This document shows positions 23,060-32,105 of a stretch of DNA of 64,000 nt, piece by piece (position 1 is the first letter of the stretch; every line of letters begins with the position of its first letter). The position numbers were made by a program, and so were the translations under genes. Where the stretch lies: positions 1,488,001 through 1,552,000 of the forward strand of contig JAWWNJ010000046.1 of the NCBI GenBank assembly GCA_037176885.1, written 5' to 3'. Source of the DNA: Favolaschia claudopus. Its lineage: Eukaryota > Basidiomycota > Agaricomycetes > Agaricales > Mycenaceae. The notes under the pieces are model-generated. The model ran no database searches. It had not been told where the DNA came from and was given only the letters and a program-made list of their open reading frames with translations.

Positions 23060-24229
23060 TTAGCGCACATATCGTCGTAAAAACCTGGGAACGGAAATGG
23101 TGAATTGGTGAGTCGACTCCACATAAAGACAGTGTGATAAGATACTGACAAGTCCTTTATTTCGTCGGTTTTCCCCTTCCGCTGCTCGTCTCGTCGCTTG
23201 ATCTGCATTAGATATTGCCGCAAGAGCGGCCCACAAGGTAGGTGCTGCCGCCTCAAGTTCCTCTGCAAGTTGGTCCATTGAAAAGTCCTTCAAAAGGTCC
23301 GTCACCGTGGTTGTCGAGTCCCGGGTCAAAATTGCCTGAATTGCCCGTCCCTCTCGCTGGAAGATCTCCGCAAACGCGTCCGAAAGATATTCCGTTCGGG
23401 CTTCCTTCGACCTCTTGAACATTGCTGCCGCATGCTGAGCACCGTGACTCTGAATGTACTTGGTAATTTTCGATGAGATGATCCCGTCGCCGCCTGGCCG
23501 CCAGACGGCATCGAAGAACTCGCTAAGACTCTCAAAATTGAATCCTCCTTCATCCTCCGGGGCGGTAATGAGGTCCAGGATTTGTTGGGCACGTATAGTC
23601 TTTGCAGCATCTCTTGCTACCTGTTGCTCGGCTGCCTCTTTGGCTCTGCGGTCCGCAGCTAGCTTTCTCTCTCGCTTCTTGGCGTCTAAACGCGCTTGCT
23701 TACTGCGCAGCCTGTGAGCAGCGGCAGTGAATGTTTTTGTTTCCAATTTTTTCATGGCCTCCGCGCAGATTTTTTGATCAGAGGTGCGTCGACTCAATCG
23801 GAGTCTTCGTACTGTTTTCTTGAGCCGAGCGGTCTTCGGAGTATTGTGCGGCCGCCCTCGCTTCACCGGGGAGCTGTCCAAAATCGTCATTGGTGAGGAT
23901 GGCCGCAGCTGGCAGGGACTTGGAGGTCCGGGGCTCCAAAGGGTTTCTGGGGGGAATATCTTCTCGCCAGTGCTTGAGGTTGCCTCGGGGTGCAAAAGAT
24001 GGGGGAAAAGGGCAGGGAGAGGCGCCATAGACTCGTGCTCGTCATCGCTTACAGCCGAGGTGGGCCCAATGTGTCCTTCCAAGTTCTGGTCTGGTGTAGA
24101 TTGTGGAGGTGGGGAGCTTGGTGGAAAACTTGGACTAGGAGGCTTGGAGACCCTTCGAGGTCGTCTAGGTGGGGGAGGAACGAAGTCGCTATCATAGTCC
24201 GAGCTGTTCGCCTGGCGTTTGAAGGGCAT
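23060..24229 (-). pseudogene. Transposon-associated protein, N-terminal fragment (DUF6589-like)
   Basis: The reverse strand begins MPFKRQANSSDYDSDFVPPP, has a Pro-rich then Lys/Arg-rich coiled segment (RLRSKQARLDAKKRERKLAA), and a helical part ending AALAAISNADQATRRAAEG, ENRRNKGL. A spliceable intron (GTCAGT donor at about 23150, CCCAG acceptor) leads into VFTTICALS, a continuation seen in basidiomycete proteins that recur in transposon-rich regions and which I recall as DUF6589-type. The match is from memory of the pattern, not a search. The gene then stops making sense at about 23062, exactly where the helicase fragment on the other strand also ends. It starts MPF like the helicase gene. 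Confidence 0.6.
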
Positions 24230-24293
24230 AGTGACTTTTCGAGTACAAGACAGAGAGTGCCCCTAAATGGTAATTGCCGAGAGTAAATGTCAT

Positions 24294-24489
24294 ATAGCGA
24301 CCTCATTTTAAATCGTAATAAAAATCGAAAAACATCACGACTCTTGAAACTCCTCGCGCTACAAAACTGTGTATTCACATTTTTCATTCGAAAAACTTTT
24401 ACATGACGGTCTCGAAATTTTGACGAAGTCCCGAGATCAATTCTCGGGAATCTCCGTGTCTCCATGTCACCGGTTATTATCTTCCAGTC
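24294..24489 (-). repeat. Right 196-bp terminal inverted repeat
   Basis: Inverted copy of 22243-22438, reading ATAGCGACCTC at its inner edge and CTTCCAGTC at its outer edge. The host-side flank (CCTCCGGTGTGATTC) does not duplicate the left flank in an obvious way. Confidence 0.85.
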
Positions 24490-25150
24490 CCTCCGGTGTG
24501 ATTCATCAAACGACTGTCTTTGAGGTATCTACCCTTGGGACTGGCTCGAGTCTAGTAACGCCGTCAAAGTCTCTTATTCAAATCTTTGCGCCCGAAGTCC
24601 TGGGACGGGTCGAATGACTCAGAAGCAGGATCCTGCGATGGGCGTCGGAGAGGATGCTCTACATTCTCGAGTTTCAATGGCGAGGACTCTCATCACACTA
24701 ATTTCGGGGTTTGCAACGCTTTATATCCTCCGCAGCACTGTGCGTACTGTACAACAAGCATCTAACTACAATAAATTATCAAATAAATAGTCCGTAAGCC
24801 CCAATTTTTTTTGTGCTTTTATCAAGCTTTTATCCGACTTTTATGAGGGCGTTCCAAAACAAATTTGGGGTTTTATGGTTTTCTTGCGGCCGTGAAAGAG
24901 TGGTGGAGGAGAACGAAGCTGGTACCGGCGGGGATGGGGTGGGATGTGTGGACGGCAGCTCAGACGATGCCAAACAAGAAGCCCCGAGTTGTGTTGTGCT
25001 TTTATATGATTTTATGAGGGCGTTCCAAAACAAGACTGGGGTTTTATGGTTTTCTCGCGACCGTGGAAGAGTGGTAGGTAGATGGTACCGGCGTGGGCAG
25101 GGCGGAGGGCAGCTCAAACGATCGAACCGTTCGGTCGCGGAGGCCGAACC
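24490..25150. repeat. Repeat-rich flank with direct duplication
   Basis: Two imperfect direct copies of an approximately 85-bp block containing GAGGGCGTTCCAAAACAA and GGGGTTTTATGGTTTTC lie at about 24819-24905 and 24997-25080, about 175 bp apart. No gene is recognised; the frame running across it has no known domain. The two copies may be remnants of a solo terminal repeat. Confidence 0.55.
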
Positions 25151-25710
25151 CGCCCCGGAAAGTGTGACGTCACATGTCACGCCTTCCGTGAGCTGTAGGC
25201 GGGCACCCCCTCCCTTTTGCTGGTGCCACGCGCTTCGCGGGCGCTGGTTTTTTCCTCCGGCGCTGACCTTTTGCTGGGGGGGTTTTTTTGTCTGTAGTTT
25301 TGATTTTTCTAATGGAGAATTAAATTTTGAACTGAATACAAAGTACATACACAAAAAAAATTGAAAGAGGGAAGGGTTGCGGGCGCCGGCCCGGACGGCT
25401 GGGGTTTTCCACCCCAGACCCCGACCGCTGCGCGGGGCTTCCGCTCGCCGCGGGGCCCACTGCGTGGTGCTTCGCTCGCCGCTAAGGCCCACTGCGTGGT
25501 GCAACCGCTCGCCGCGGAGGCCCACTGCGTGGTGCCGGCGCTCGCCGCGAGGCCCGCTGCGCGGTGCTATCCGGTGCGGCGGATGCTTAATACATTAGAT
25601 GTGGTGGAAAGAGAACTTACAACTCAAGCAGTCAAGGGAGCGGACAGGCCGAAGAAAGCCGATGCGGAAAGTGTGACCATCATCAATGTGACGTCACACT
25701 TTCCGGGGCG
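25151..25710. mobile_element. 560-bp element with perfect 25-bp terminal inverted repeats
   Basis: The sequence CGCCCCGGAAAGTGTG followed by ACGTCACAT at 25151-25175 is repeated exactly in reverse complement at 25686-25710. Both termini contain the palindrome TGACGTCA, a bZIP/CRE-type site. The flanks are also partly symmetrical (GAACC on the left, AGTTC on the right), extending the inverted match imperfectly. The interior holds a GC-rich tandem repeat and poly-T runs but no long reading frame with known domains. This is the build of a MITE-like non-autonomous element. The right terminus forms the end of the neighbouring coding sequence. Confidence 0.6.
25437..25568 (+). repeat. GC-rich tandem repeat, about four ~32-bp units
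   Basis: The units share GCTCGCCGCGG followed by GGCCCACTGCGTGGTGC with small changes between copies; four copies are visible from CCGCTCGCCGCGGGG to the CTGCGCGGTGCTATCC end. It lies inside the 560-bp inverted-repeat element. Its frame gives repetitive peptides in both strands, best treated as non-coding. Confidence 0.75.
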
Positions 25711-27028
25711 AGTTCGAATTCCTTCGGTCGCGGGCGCAGGATGCGGTTGAGATGGGAGCTCGCGCGCCGCCAGGATCGTTTGGTGGCCGGGGTGTCCTCC
25801 TCATCGTCGTCGCCAATGACAAAAATCTCCTTGCGTCCCTCTTCAAGAGCAACGGCGCTGAATGTACCTGTGCTGGCCTTGGGATTGATGTTCTCTAAAG
25901 CATCGATGGTGGCCTTCGAGTCCTCGAGTAACGCAGATAGCCGATCCTGCAGTTTGCGGCGTGGGGACCAGCGAGCAGAATCTAGGACGGCGGGAACGAA
26001 GCAGGGTGCCACGGGCTCGGGGAGAGGCACGGGGATCGGGAGCGGAGGAGGAAGAAGACGAGAAGCGGGGCGTCTGGACGAACGCACTTGACCGCACGGA
26101 GGACGAGTTGAGCGGGAGACGGTTGACTCCTTGGTGTCGGCAGGCGATGCGATGTTCGTCAAGGGTGGCGAGGAAGAGGTGAGGGTCGTCGACAGCGTGA
26201 TCTGTTCTGCATGGGCTTGCGAGACAGGTTCGGCGAGGGTAGGCGAATCGAGAACGGAGCTGGTGTCGCTAACGATACTGGTTATAAGATCTACAGCAGT
26301 CGGGGCCGCTTGGACGATGACGAGACTGGGCGGGTCGTCGACACCATAGACCTGAACCTTCGGAACGTCCTCGAAGCGGACGCGCTTATCGCCAGATCCA
26401 ACCTTGACCTTCGTGTTGACTTTTGCCCTCTTGGCCCTACGCGTGCGACGCGACGGCTTTCCTTCCAGCTTCATGTTGACGTCGAGTTTGAACCCAACAG
26501 CGTCTTCCACTTCGCGGTAGTTGGTGACGTTGTCCATCGGACGCCGGTCGTAGTACATGTTGCTAGGTGGACCGAAGACTTGCTTGCAGACGTAAGAAGG
26601 GGGGAACTCGAGGGCTGGGGGTTCCTCGTGTTTGAAGATGGCAGGCAAGTCGGGGAGGTCCTCGTTAGCATAGGCGACCGCGACACGCATGAGATCGTCG
26701 AAGGTGATCTCGCCGGTGCTAAGTTGCAGAGCAACAGCGGGGTTGGGAGCGGAACCTGGGCACGATGAGCATAGAGACCAACAGAGCCAGTTCCAAGACT
26801 AACCTGGGTCGACGGCCTCCTGCTCGAGCGTCTTGTCGACGGAGGTAAGGTCTACAAACACTCGCTTAGTGCAGTTTTGCGAGAAAACGCTCGACACTCA
26901 CCAGCCTCCCCAACTGAAGTATCAGTGGGAGTATTGACGAGACTGCCGTGAAAGATAGCCAGCAGGCGAGAGAGGACATCGCAAGCGTAGGCATAAATGA
27001 ACGTAAGGAATTGAACGAATGTGGGCAT
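25683..27028 (-). CDS. N-terminally membrane-anchored, disordered protein, unknown
   Basis: Exons: MPTFVQFLTFIYAYACDVLS with RLLAIFHGSLVNTPTDTSVG (27028 down to about 26902), then DLTSVDKTLEQEAVDPG, then an intron, then SAPNPAVALQLSTGEITFDD followed by MRVAVAYANEDLPDLPAIFK. The N-terminal 30 residues are hydrophobic, a signal anchor or signal peptide. The body is rich in Pro, Ser and basic residues (KPSRRTRRAKRAKVNTK) with no recognised domain. The reading frame ends APESVTSH-stop, and these last codons lie in the inverted terminus of the 560-bp repeat, so the ancestral C-terminus was probably different. Function unknown. Confidence 0.6.
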
Positions 27029-27790
27029 GATTGTATGTGGGGGTTGTGGTGGTACTGAGCAGAGAGAGCGCGGCCGACCAGACTGTCACGCTTCGCTCTT
27101 GAGTGAGTGACAATTTCGATCGCTTGCGCAAGACGAGAAAACTGCCTTGGTATACGACGCAGGAAACGCCAGAGCACACAGATACGACTAAAGTAGATTG
27201 AGGATTGCGAGGAAGCTCATCATAGTCATTTATTTTCGAATTTCCAGAGAGATAGACTGGTGGTATCATGGAAATCCCTGCGCACAGGTGTTGGTCCAGA
27301 AACAAATTCAATCAACTGGGTAGAATTTCTAGCCGACAAGGTAGGGTCTTGTAGGGTCTTGCAAACTTGAGTCTAAGCCCAAACAGCTTCCTGCTTGACA
27401 TAACAGCTAGTGTCCGAAAGGAATTTAGTCTCCAGGGACCATGATAATGAGATGGTATTATCGACGGTACGGTGAGAACTCAAGAAATACGAGCGACAAC
27501 ACGTCGTGGTTGAGAACGAAAGCAAAACAGCTACGGTTCCTTGGCAGTTACCACCTTGGCACATCAAAGCTTTAGGGCCGGTCAATACGCGACCACCTGA
27601 CTGAAAACAGCGATTCAACAGCTCCCGTTGTCGGTCTCGGTATGGACTGGGTCGTAGGGGGGGCTCCCTCTCAACACAAATAACTGGGTATCATGTCATT
27701 ATCGTCTTCCCGACGGGTATTAACTAAATAGACAGTAAAAAGGCTGGTGAGGCTGGTGTTGCATTTTCTCATTTCAAACCGACGCCAACC
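27029..27790. other. Intergenic, no gene seen
   Basis: About 0.76 kb upstream of the anchored-protein gene and downstream of the SLATT gene. A minus-strand frame at 27373-27618 has no recognised domain. A short duplicated GGTAGGGTCTTGTAGGGTCTTG occurs near 27340. Confidence 0.4.
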
Positions 27791-27848
27791 GTCGTTCACT
27801 GGATGATTTGTGAGAATGCACACCAGCACAGAGTAGGTAGTACGCACC

Positions 27849-28809
27849 CGTTACCATTACCCAGCAGCTCCTCAAAAACGTTCTCGAAGTCTGGTGAGAG
27901 CTGGGTCGTGTTCATTGCCAGTCACCGTTCCATAGTCCATCATCAGGATTTCACACTCTCTTATCAACTGGTCCAAGTCCTTGACTCGAGTGATGCTCAG
28001 TTCCGGTTCATTCGATCCTCGCGCCCTCGCAAGATAGGACGCGACAAGAGTAGTCATGCCGCCTATTTTGTTACTTGTCAATAAGGAACGCGAGCAGCAG
28101 TGAGTGGCGCGCACCAAGTACAGACGTTGCAATAGACGTCTGATGAAGGCTGCTCAGACAATTGCTACTTTTCCATACAGCCAGCACGCACCGACCGACC
28201 CGTAGTTGCTGCCGCCACACCCGTAGTCAATGCACCAAAAAGTACTTGTAAACCAATCGCAATCTGCAGAGCAAAATTGACTTTCTTGAATTGGACAGAT
28301 ACAAAACGCTCACATTCAAGGCATACCCAGTTAGCCTTGCTTTGAGTTCGCATCTTATTCGTTCTGACTTGGCATGTTCGAGAGTAGGCTCAATTCGCTC
28401 TTGAATCGTTCTCGAACGCTATTATTAAAATGGGTGAGTGGGTTAACGGGAATTCGCATTTGAAGCGTACATGCTCTGCCCTTGTCTCCGTCCAATGAGA
28501 TTGACGGCCTGTGCTAGCAGTATTCTGCCTTTGGTAGTCCAGCCGGCGGACAGCGTCGGATGCTGGCGCGGGGTAATAGCTAGATTGCGCCGTCATTGGC
28601 GGCGACGTTTGGGCACGTTCGGGAAATCTGAACAGCAAGGGCGACGGATCACTTATCCGCTCTGCTACTAAGCCGTATTCACCTTCATCCAGAGACGCAG
28701 ATAACGGTTGAGGGGATCGAGGCCTCGAAACGCGGACGGGATCGGCGACGGGATTGCTCGACGATGCATGCTCCAGATCTTGGGTTTATGAGCCGTGGCT
28801 GGTAGACAT
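27849..28809 (-). pseudogene. Fungal SLATT-domain protein, disrupted at both ends
   Basis: Splicing the reverse strand gives IQERIEPTLEHAKSERIRCE, LKARLTGKVNFALQIAIGLQ, VLFGALTTGVAAATTGRS, TSIATSVLGGMTTLVASYLA and RARGSNEPELSITRVKDLDQ, the two-transmembrane SLATT domain in its fungal form. All internal introns have good borders (for example GTGCGC to ATAG at about 28110-28062). Two breaks are visible. The first ATG (28809) is followed after seven codons by TAA although the frame stays open for over 300 bases beyond it. Near 27875 a run of five T shifts RERF into a stop, while one T fewer gives FEELLGNGNG, the usual continuation. Translation could still start at Met 28596. SLATT proteins are predicted pore-forming effectors in bacterial conflict systems; the fungal role is unknown. 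Confidence 0.65.
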
Positions 28810-29255
28810 GGATGGGAATGCTGATGGAGCAGAGTCAGAGCTCGTGTATTTGAAAGCTCACGAGGTTCAGGTAATTATATCTTGTAGACAGCCAACCTGA
28901 GCAAAGGCCTAAACGAGCGCATGGGCTATGTGCGCGCTAGGATGCTTTCAGGGACAACAACAGAGTTACATACTCCAAACTGACAGCGGCGCCGCATAGT
29001 ATTTTGGGGTCTTGGATCGTCCTTGTATAGGAACCTTCAAGACATCGGAAAGTTCAAATTCCGAGTAGTTGCCGAGTGCAAAACTTAAGAAATTAGCGGA
29101 CCCACACATGAAGATGATTTGAACCAAAGGATGCAAGACATACAGCGAGGAACTCAAAACAGAACACCAAAGTTCGTCATCAGCATAGACAGCCGCGACA
29201 CCCATGAGATCTCCAAAGAATCAACTGCTCAGAGGCGATAACACACACTGGCATT
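28810..29255. other. Unresolved stretch between SLATT gene and repeat copy B
   Basis: A minus-strand frame at 28966-29205 (MGVAAVYADDELWCSVLSSS onward, 79 codons) contains a hydrophobic stretch but no recognised family or neighbouring exons. No gene is called. Confidence 0.3.
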
Positions 29256-29775
29256 ATCAGACGAATTCCGAACTTGAAGGGCGACACTAGCTATTGGGGA
29301 GGCTCCTCAGACTCAAAGCTTGCAAGTTGCGTCCTGCGCTGCCGCAAGAGTAATCTAGATCTTTACATAGGCTGACTGCGAGTCCAAGCGACTCAGAACG
29401 TAGAGTGTTGACGACGACTCCGAGCTGAAGCACTGAAGTTTGAACGTTTGATAACTTATTGATTTAAGTGCTTGAGCGTGACACCCTGTCACATTTGTCA
29501 CAACGATTCCTTCTTCCTCTCTCTTCCTCTGCCTCCACTCGAAGGGGTCGCGCCGTCGCGGCTTGGGCGCTGTGTTTGGTCCTTGGATACGCGTAACACA
29601 ATACTGGCAACATAGTTCTGGAGTGACACCACAGACCATAGCTTGGCGCGTTTTCTGGCCGTTCTCGCTTGTTTTTGCTTCGTTTCCCCTCGTTCTTCCT
29701 CAATTGTGGACCCTGCGCTGTCCCCAAGACATGGCGCATTCGAACCCGATGCCTTCATGGCGTAGTGGTAGCGCG
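29256..29775 (-). repeat. Dispersed repeat, copy B (inverted match to 19173-19712)
   Basis: Inverted second copy of the repeat that flanks the HAM1-like gene. The left boundary is the CAGACGAATTCCG block near 29256. The right end runs into GGCGCATTCGAACCCGATGC and then into the tRNA gene. Compared with copy A it lacks about nine bases at the junction (AGTGCCCGT), so the tRNA 5' end is joined at GCCTTC-ATGGCG instead of GCCCGT-ATGGCG. Confidence 0.75.
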
Positions 29776-29831
29776 TCTCACTTGTATTTTCACGCAATGA
29801 GAAGGTCAGTCGTTCAATCCGGCTTGTGGGC
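29751..29831 (+). tRNA. tRNA-Thr (anticodon UGU) with short intron
   Basis: The sequence folds as a tRNA. Acceptor GCCTTCA pairs with TGTGGGC (six of seven, one T-G and one T-T). The D-arm is GCGT/GCGC with loop AGTGGTA, the A-box. The anticodon stem is TCTCA/TGAGA, and the T-arm is AGTCG-TTCAATC-CGGCT. The anticodon loop is 17 nt; removing about 10 nt (TTTTCACGCA) one base after the anticodon leaves CTTGTAA with anticodon TGT, the canonical intron position. The 5' acceptor strand is altered by the repeat junction: the GCCCGTA found in the array at 18.7-19.2 kb would pair fully. It is either a working tRNA with a slightly weakened acceptor stem or a recent tRNA pseudogene. Confidence 0.65.
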
Positions 29832-31151
29832 ATTCATTTTTGTTTTTGAGGGGCGCTGCGCGCCCTCCCCTCGCCCCGGTCACCTCCCGCACACGTCCCC
29901 GACGGCCCCCTTACCTCTTCCTTACTCTACCCTTCCTTCCCCGGTACCTAAAGCTCTCACCGAACTCCCAAGTCTAGGACTTCAACCCGTCCGTCAGACT
30001 GGGGAGGCATTCCATCTGTTCCGCTGGAACGGATGAATGAACTTCTCTACGCATCTTCACATTTTGAGCGGAAACAAGTCATCTGAGGTCCGCCACGAAA
30101 AAACGGCACCAGCGCGTCTCGAGCGTTGGAGAACGTCCTGACGGACGGGACGGACGGTTCTAGACCTTACTTTCAACAATTGTGTCACAGGAAAAGACTT
30201 AGTAGGATCAATTCAAGCCAACATGGTCCCATTTCGGAACGTGCCAAGTTGGAGCAATCAATACATCGGCCGTTGTATGTGCTGTACTACACTATTCCTC
30301 CTCCACCACCGCTGACGAGTTCACCTTCAAGAGGCCGTAGATCGCCGGCAGCAAGAGAGCGGCTAGAAAGAATCACCCAACAACATCCTCACGCACCATC
30401 AGGCCAGATCATTGACTCTTCAGTGAATACCTTGAACACTGTGCGCCATCTTCCCCCCTTGACAGACCGTATTGCGGTCGAAGATCAACGACCGAAAGCC
30501 ATGGTGTTCACGGACCCACATTGCGTTTGGCTTCAGCCCGCCGACGCAGGGACTCAGCCGCCCATTCTCTCAACTCACGCCGGCCCTTGCAAAAGAACAG
30601 TGCATCCTCGACGGCAGTTAAAACAACAGAGCCCATCATCGCGGGGGACAGTAACACGATGATGTCAGTGTTTATATCGCATACGTTGTATCGCGAAAGG
30701 GTGTTGACGGAGAAGCAGGCGGGGTGATTGTGTTAAAATGCGGCACATTGACGACCGCATCCAGGCAGTGTCTCAGGACCGCCATGATCTTCAGGTACTC
30801 GTCCTCCAGCGGCTCTAACCTTCCAGGCAGTGAGTATAGACGGGTAGGCTCGATTCCAGCCTGTCTATCGAAAATTTACATTGGGGAGTTTGTGTCGATA
30901 GACAGCTTGCTCCATAGACAGACGGTCACCGGTCTAGGGGGTAGGGCAACCTGATATTGCTGCTGCTGGAGAGCATAGAGAAGGTCGGCCCAGTATCTCT
31001 GATGTCCGCTCGTGTGCAGATGAAGAGCTTTTAGTGAGTGTTATGCGATCTCCCTCGAGATCCGCTGTTGGAGTGAGTCAGACGGGCGGGATATACCAGC
31101 GCAGCAGAGATCTAAATATTATTCCGCGGGAAATTCATGTTTACAAAGCGA
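29832..31151. other. Gene-poor stretch with a hairpin
   Basis: About 1.3 kb without a convincing gene. A plus-strand frame at 30126-30662 (178 codons) is Pro/Arg-rich and without known domains; it may be chance or a decayed gene. CTGTCTATCGA at 30861-30871 is the exact inverse of TCGATAGACAG at 30895-30905, a possible hairpin with a 23-base loop. Simple GGACGG-type repeats occur near 30140. Confidence 0.4.
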
Positions 31152-31930
31152 CTAGATGGCATCGTTCTCAACCAGCTTGCCGCAAATAATGTATTTGTTT
31201 GAAAAGTGGTCGATCCAGCCCTTCATGTTGTCTCTGCACGTGAACGGGGCATGAGCAAAGATTTTCATGCAGAGCATGGGACCAACATTTCATCCGGCTG
31301 CAGGTCAGCGAGCTTATCGAGCGGTTGGTCGATGGGGGTCAGCATATCTGTTTCCCGCGCATGAGTACGATGCGTACGGCAAAGACAATCAAGTACCTAT
31401 ATCAAAGGACTGCTTTGCCATCCCCCGAGACGCGTCTCTCCCAGCAAAGTTACCGTACATCCCGTCTGCAGCCATCTGGTGAACGAGCACTTCAAGAAGT
31501 AACATGCAGGAGACGAACTAGGACCGTAGAAATTCCTCCCGGCGGTGACGTCGAATACAGTACCATTGATAGCAAGCAGAATACGTCCGCCATCCTTGCC
31601 AGAGAACGGCTCGAGAGTCTTGGCAGTGTAAGTCTTGAACAAGACAGTTGGTGGATGAGTTTTAGGCATCCATGAGTAACCGGCTTTGAACTCCCGAGGA
31701 ATGGTGGAAGGCTTGGAGACAGAGGGAAATACAATGCGCTGCACAGAATAGAGGATAAAGATGAACAGAGCAGTGTTCACGGGTGTTCCGAGCTGAAGTG
31801 TGAAGCCCATGACTGTTCGGTGAGAGTGAAGATTGTGTGACGCTGTTACACCGTCACCCTCCTCCTCCTTACCTTCCACCATGATCGTCCTCAGTATGCC
31901 CTGGTCGTACTTTTGTTCGCTGCCCGCCAT
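31152..31930 (-). CDS. DAP1: DAP1/PGRMC-type haem-binding protein (cytochrome b5-like fold)
   Basis: Exons read MAGSEQKYDQGILRTIMVE, then TPVNTALFIFILYSVQRIVF (membrane anchor), FSGKDGGRILLAINGTVFDV, TAGRNFYGP, NGMYGNFAGRDASRGMAKQS, FDIDMLTPIDQPLDKLADLQ, PDEM and finally RDNMKGWIDHFSNKYIICGK with LVENDAI. This is the cytochrome b5-like domain of the membrane-associated progesterone receptor family, with the Tyr residues that coordinate haem (FYGP and MYGNF). The yeast and animal proteins bind haem and support cytochrome P450 enzymes such as lanosterol 14-demethylase in ergosterol synthesis, at the ER. Four introns of about 45-60 bp all have usable GT-AG borders. The length (about 180-190 residues) is normal. 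Confidence 0.9.
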
Positions 31931-32105
31931 TGATCTCCCTTAAAGATTCACAAGATGGCGTCACAGTAGTGGGAACCCCGACTATAAGACCTGCTGAACC
32001 CCTACCAGAGTATACTCGTATAATTTCCTCCGCCCTAATGTAATTTTCACCTCATAATGCTGCTAGCTATATAACCTCAAACCGTACACAACCACCAAAA
32101 TATTC
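31931..32105. promoter_or_regulatory. Short divergent intergenic region
   Basis: DAP1 starts to the left and the DUF6593-like gene lies to the right, so this short AT-moderate stretch should hold both promoters. No specific binding site is recognised. Confidence 0.3.

Larger units (their letters stand above)
22243..24489. mobile_element. 2.25-kb element with 196-bp terminal inverted repeats and two truncated genes
   Basis: Both ends carry the same 196-bp sequence in inverted orientation (22243-22438 and 24294-24489) with one difference seen by eye. Inside, a RecQ-type helicase gene enters from the left and a transposon-associated gene enters from the right on the other strand. Each begins less than 70 bp from its terminal repeat and both break off at the same point near 23060. 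The arrangement is that of an internally deleted derivative of a larger TIR DNA transposon. No transposase catalytic core survives. No clear target-site duplication was found next to the repeats; outside the left one is a 13-bp inverted repeat (CCAGTCGTTATTT at about 22189 with its complement ending near 22248). Confidence 0.75.

Noticed and set aside
24813..25364. 183-codon plus-strand frame in the repeat island
   Set aside because: It crosses the two direct repeats and the left terminus of the 560-bp element, and contains no known domain.
30126..30662. 178-codon plus-strand frame
   Set aside because: Proline/arginine-rich with no domain, no good start context and no neighbouring exon; kept only as a note in the gene-poor region.
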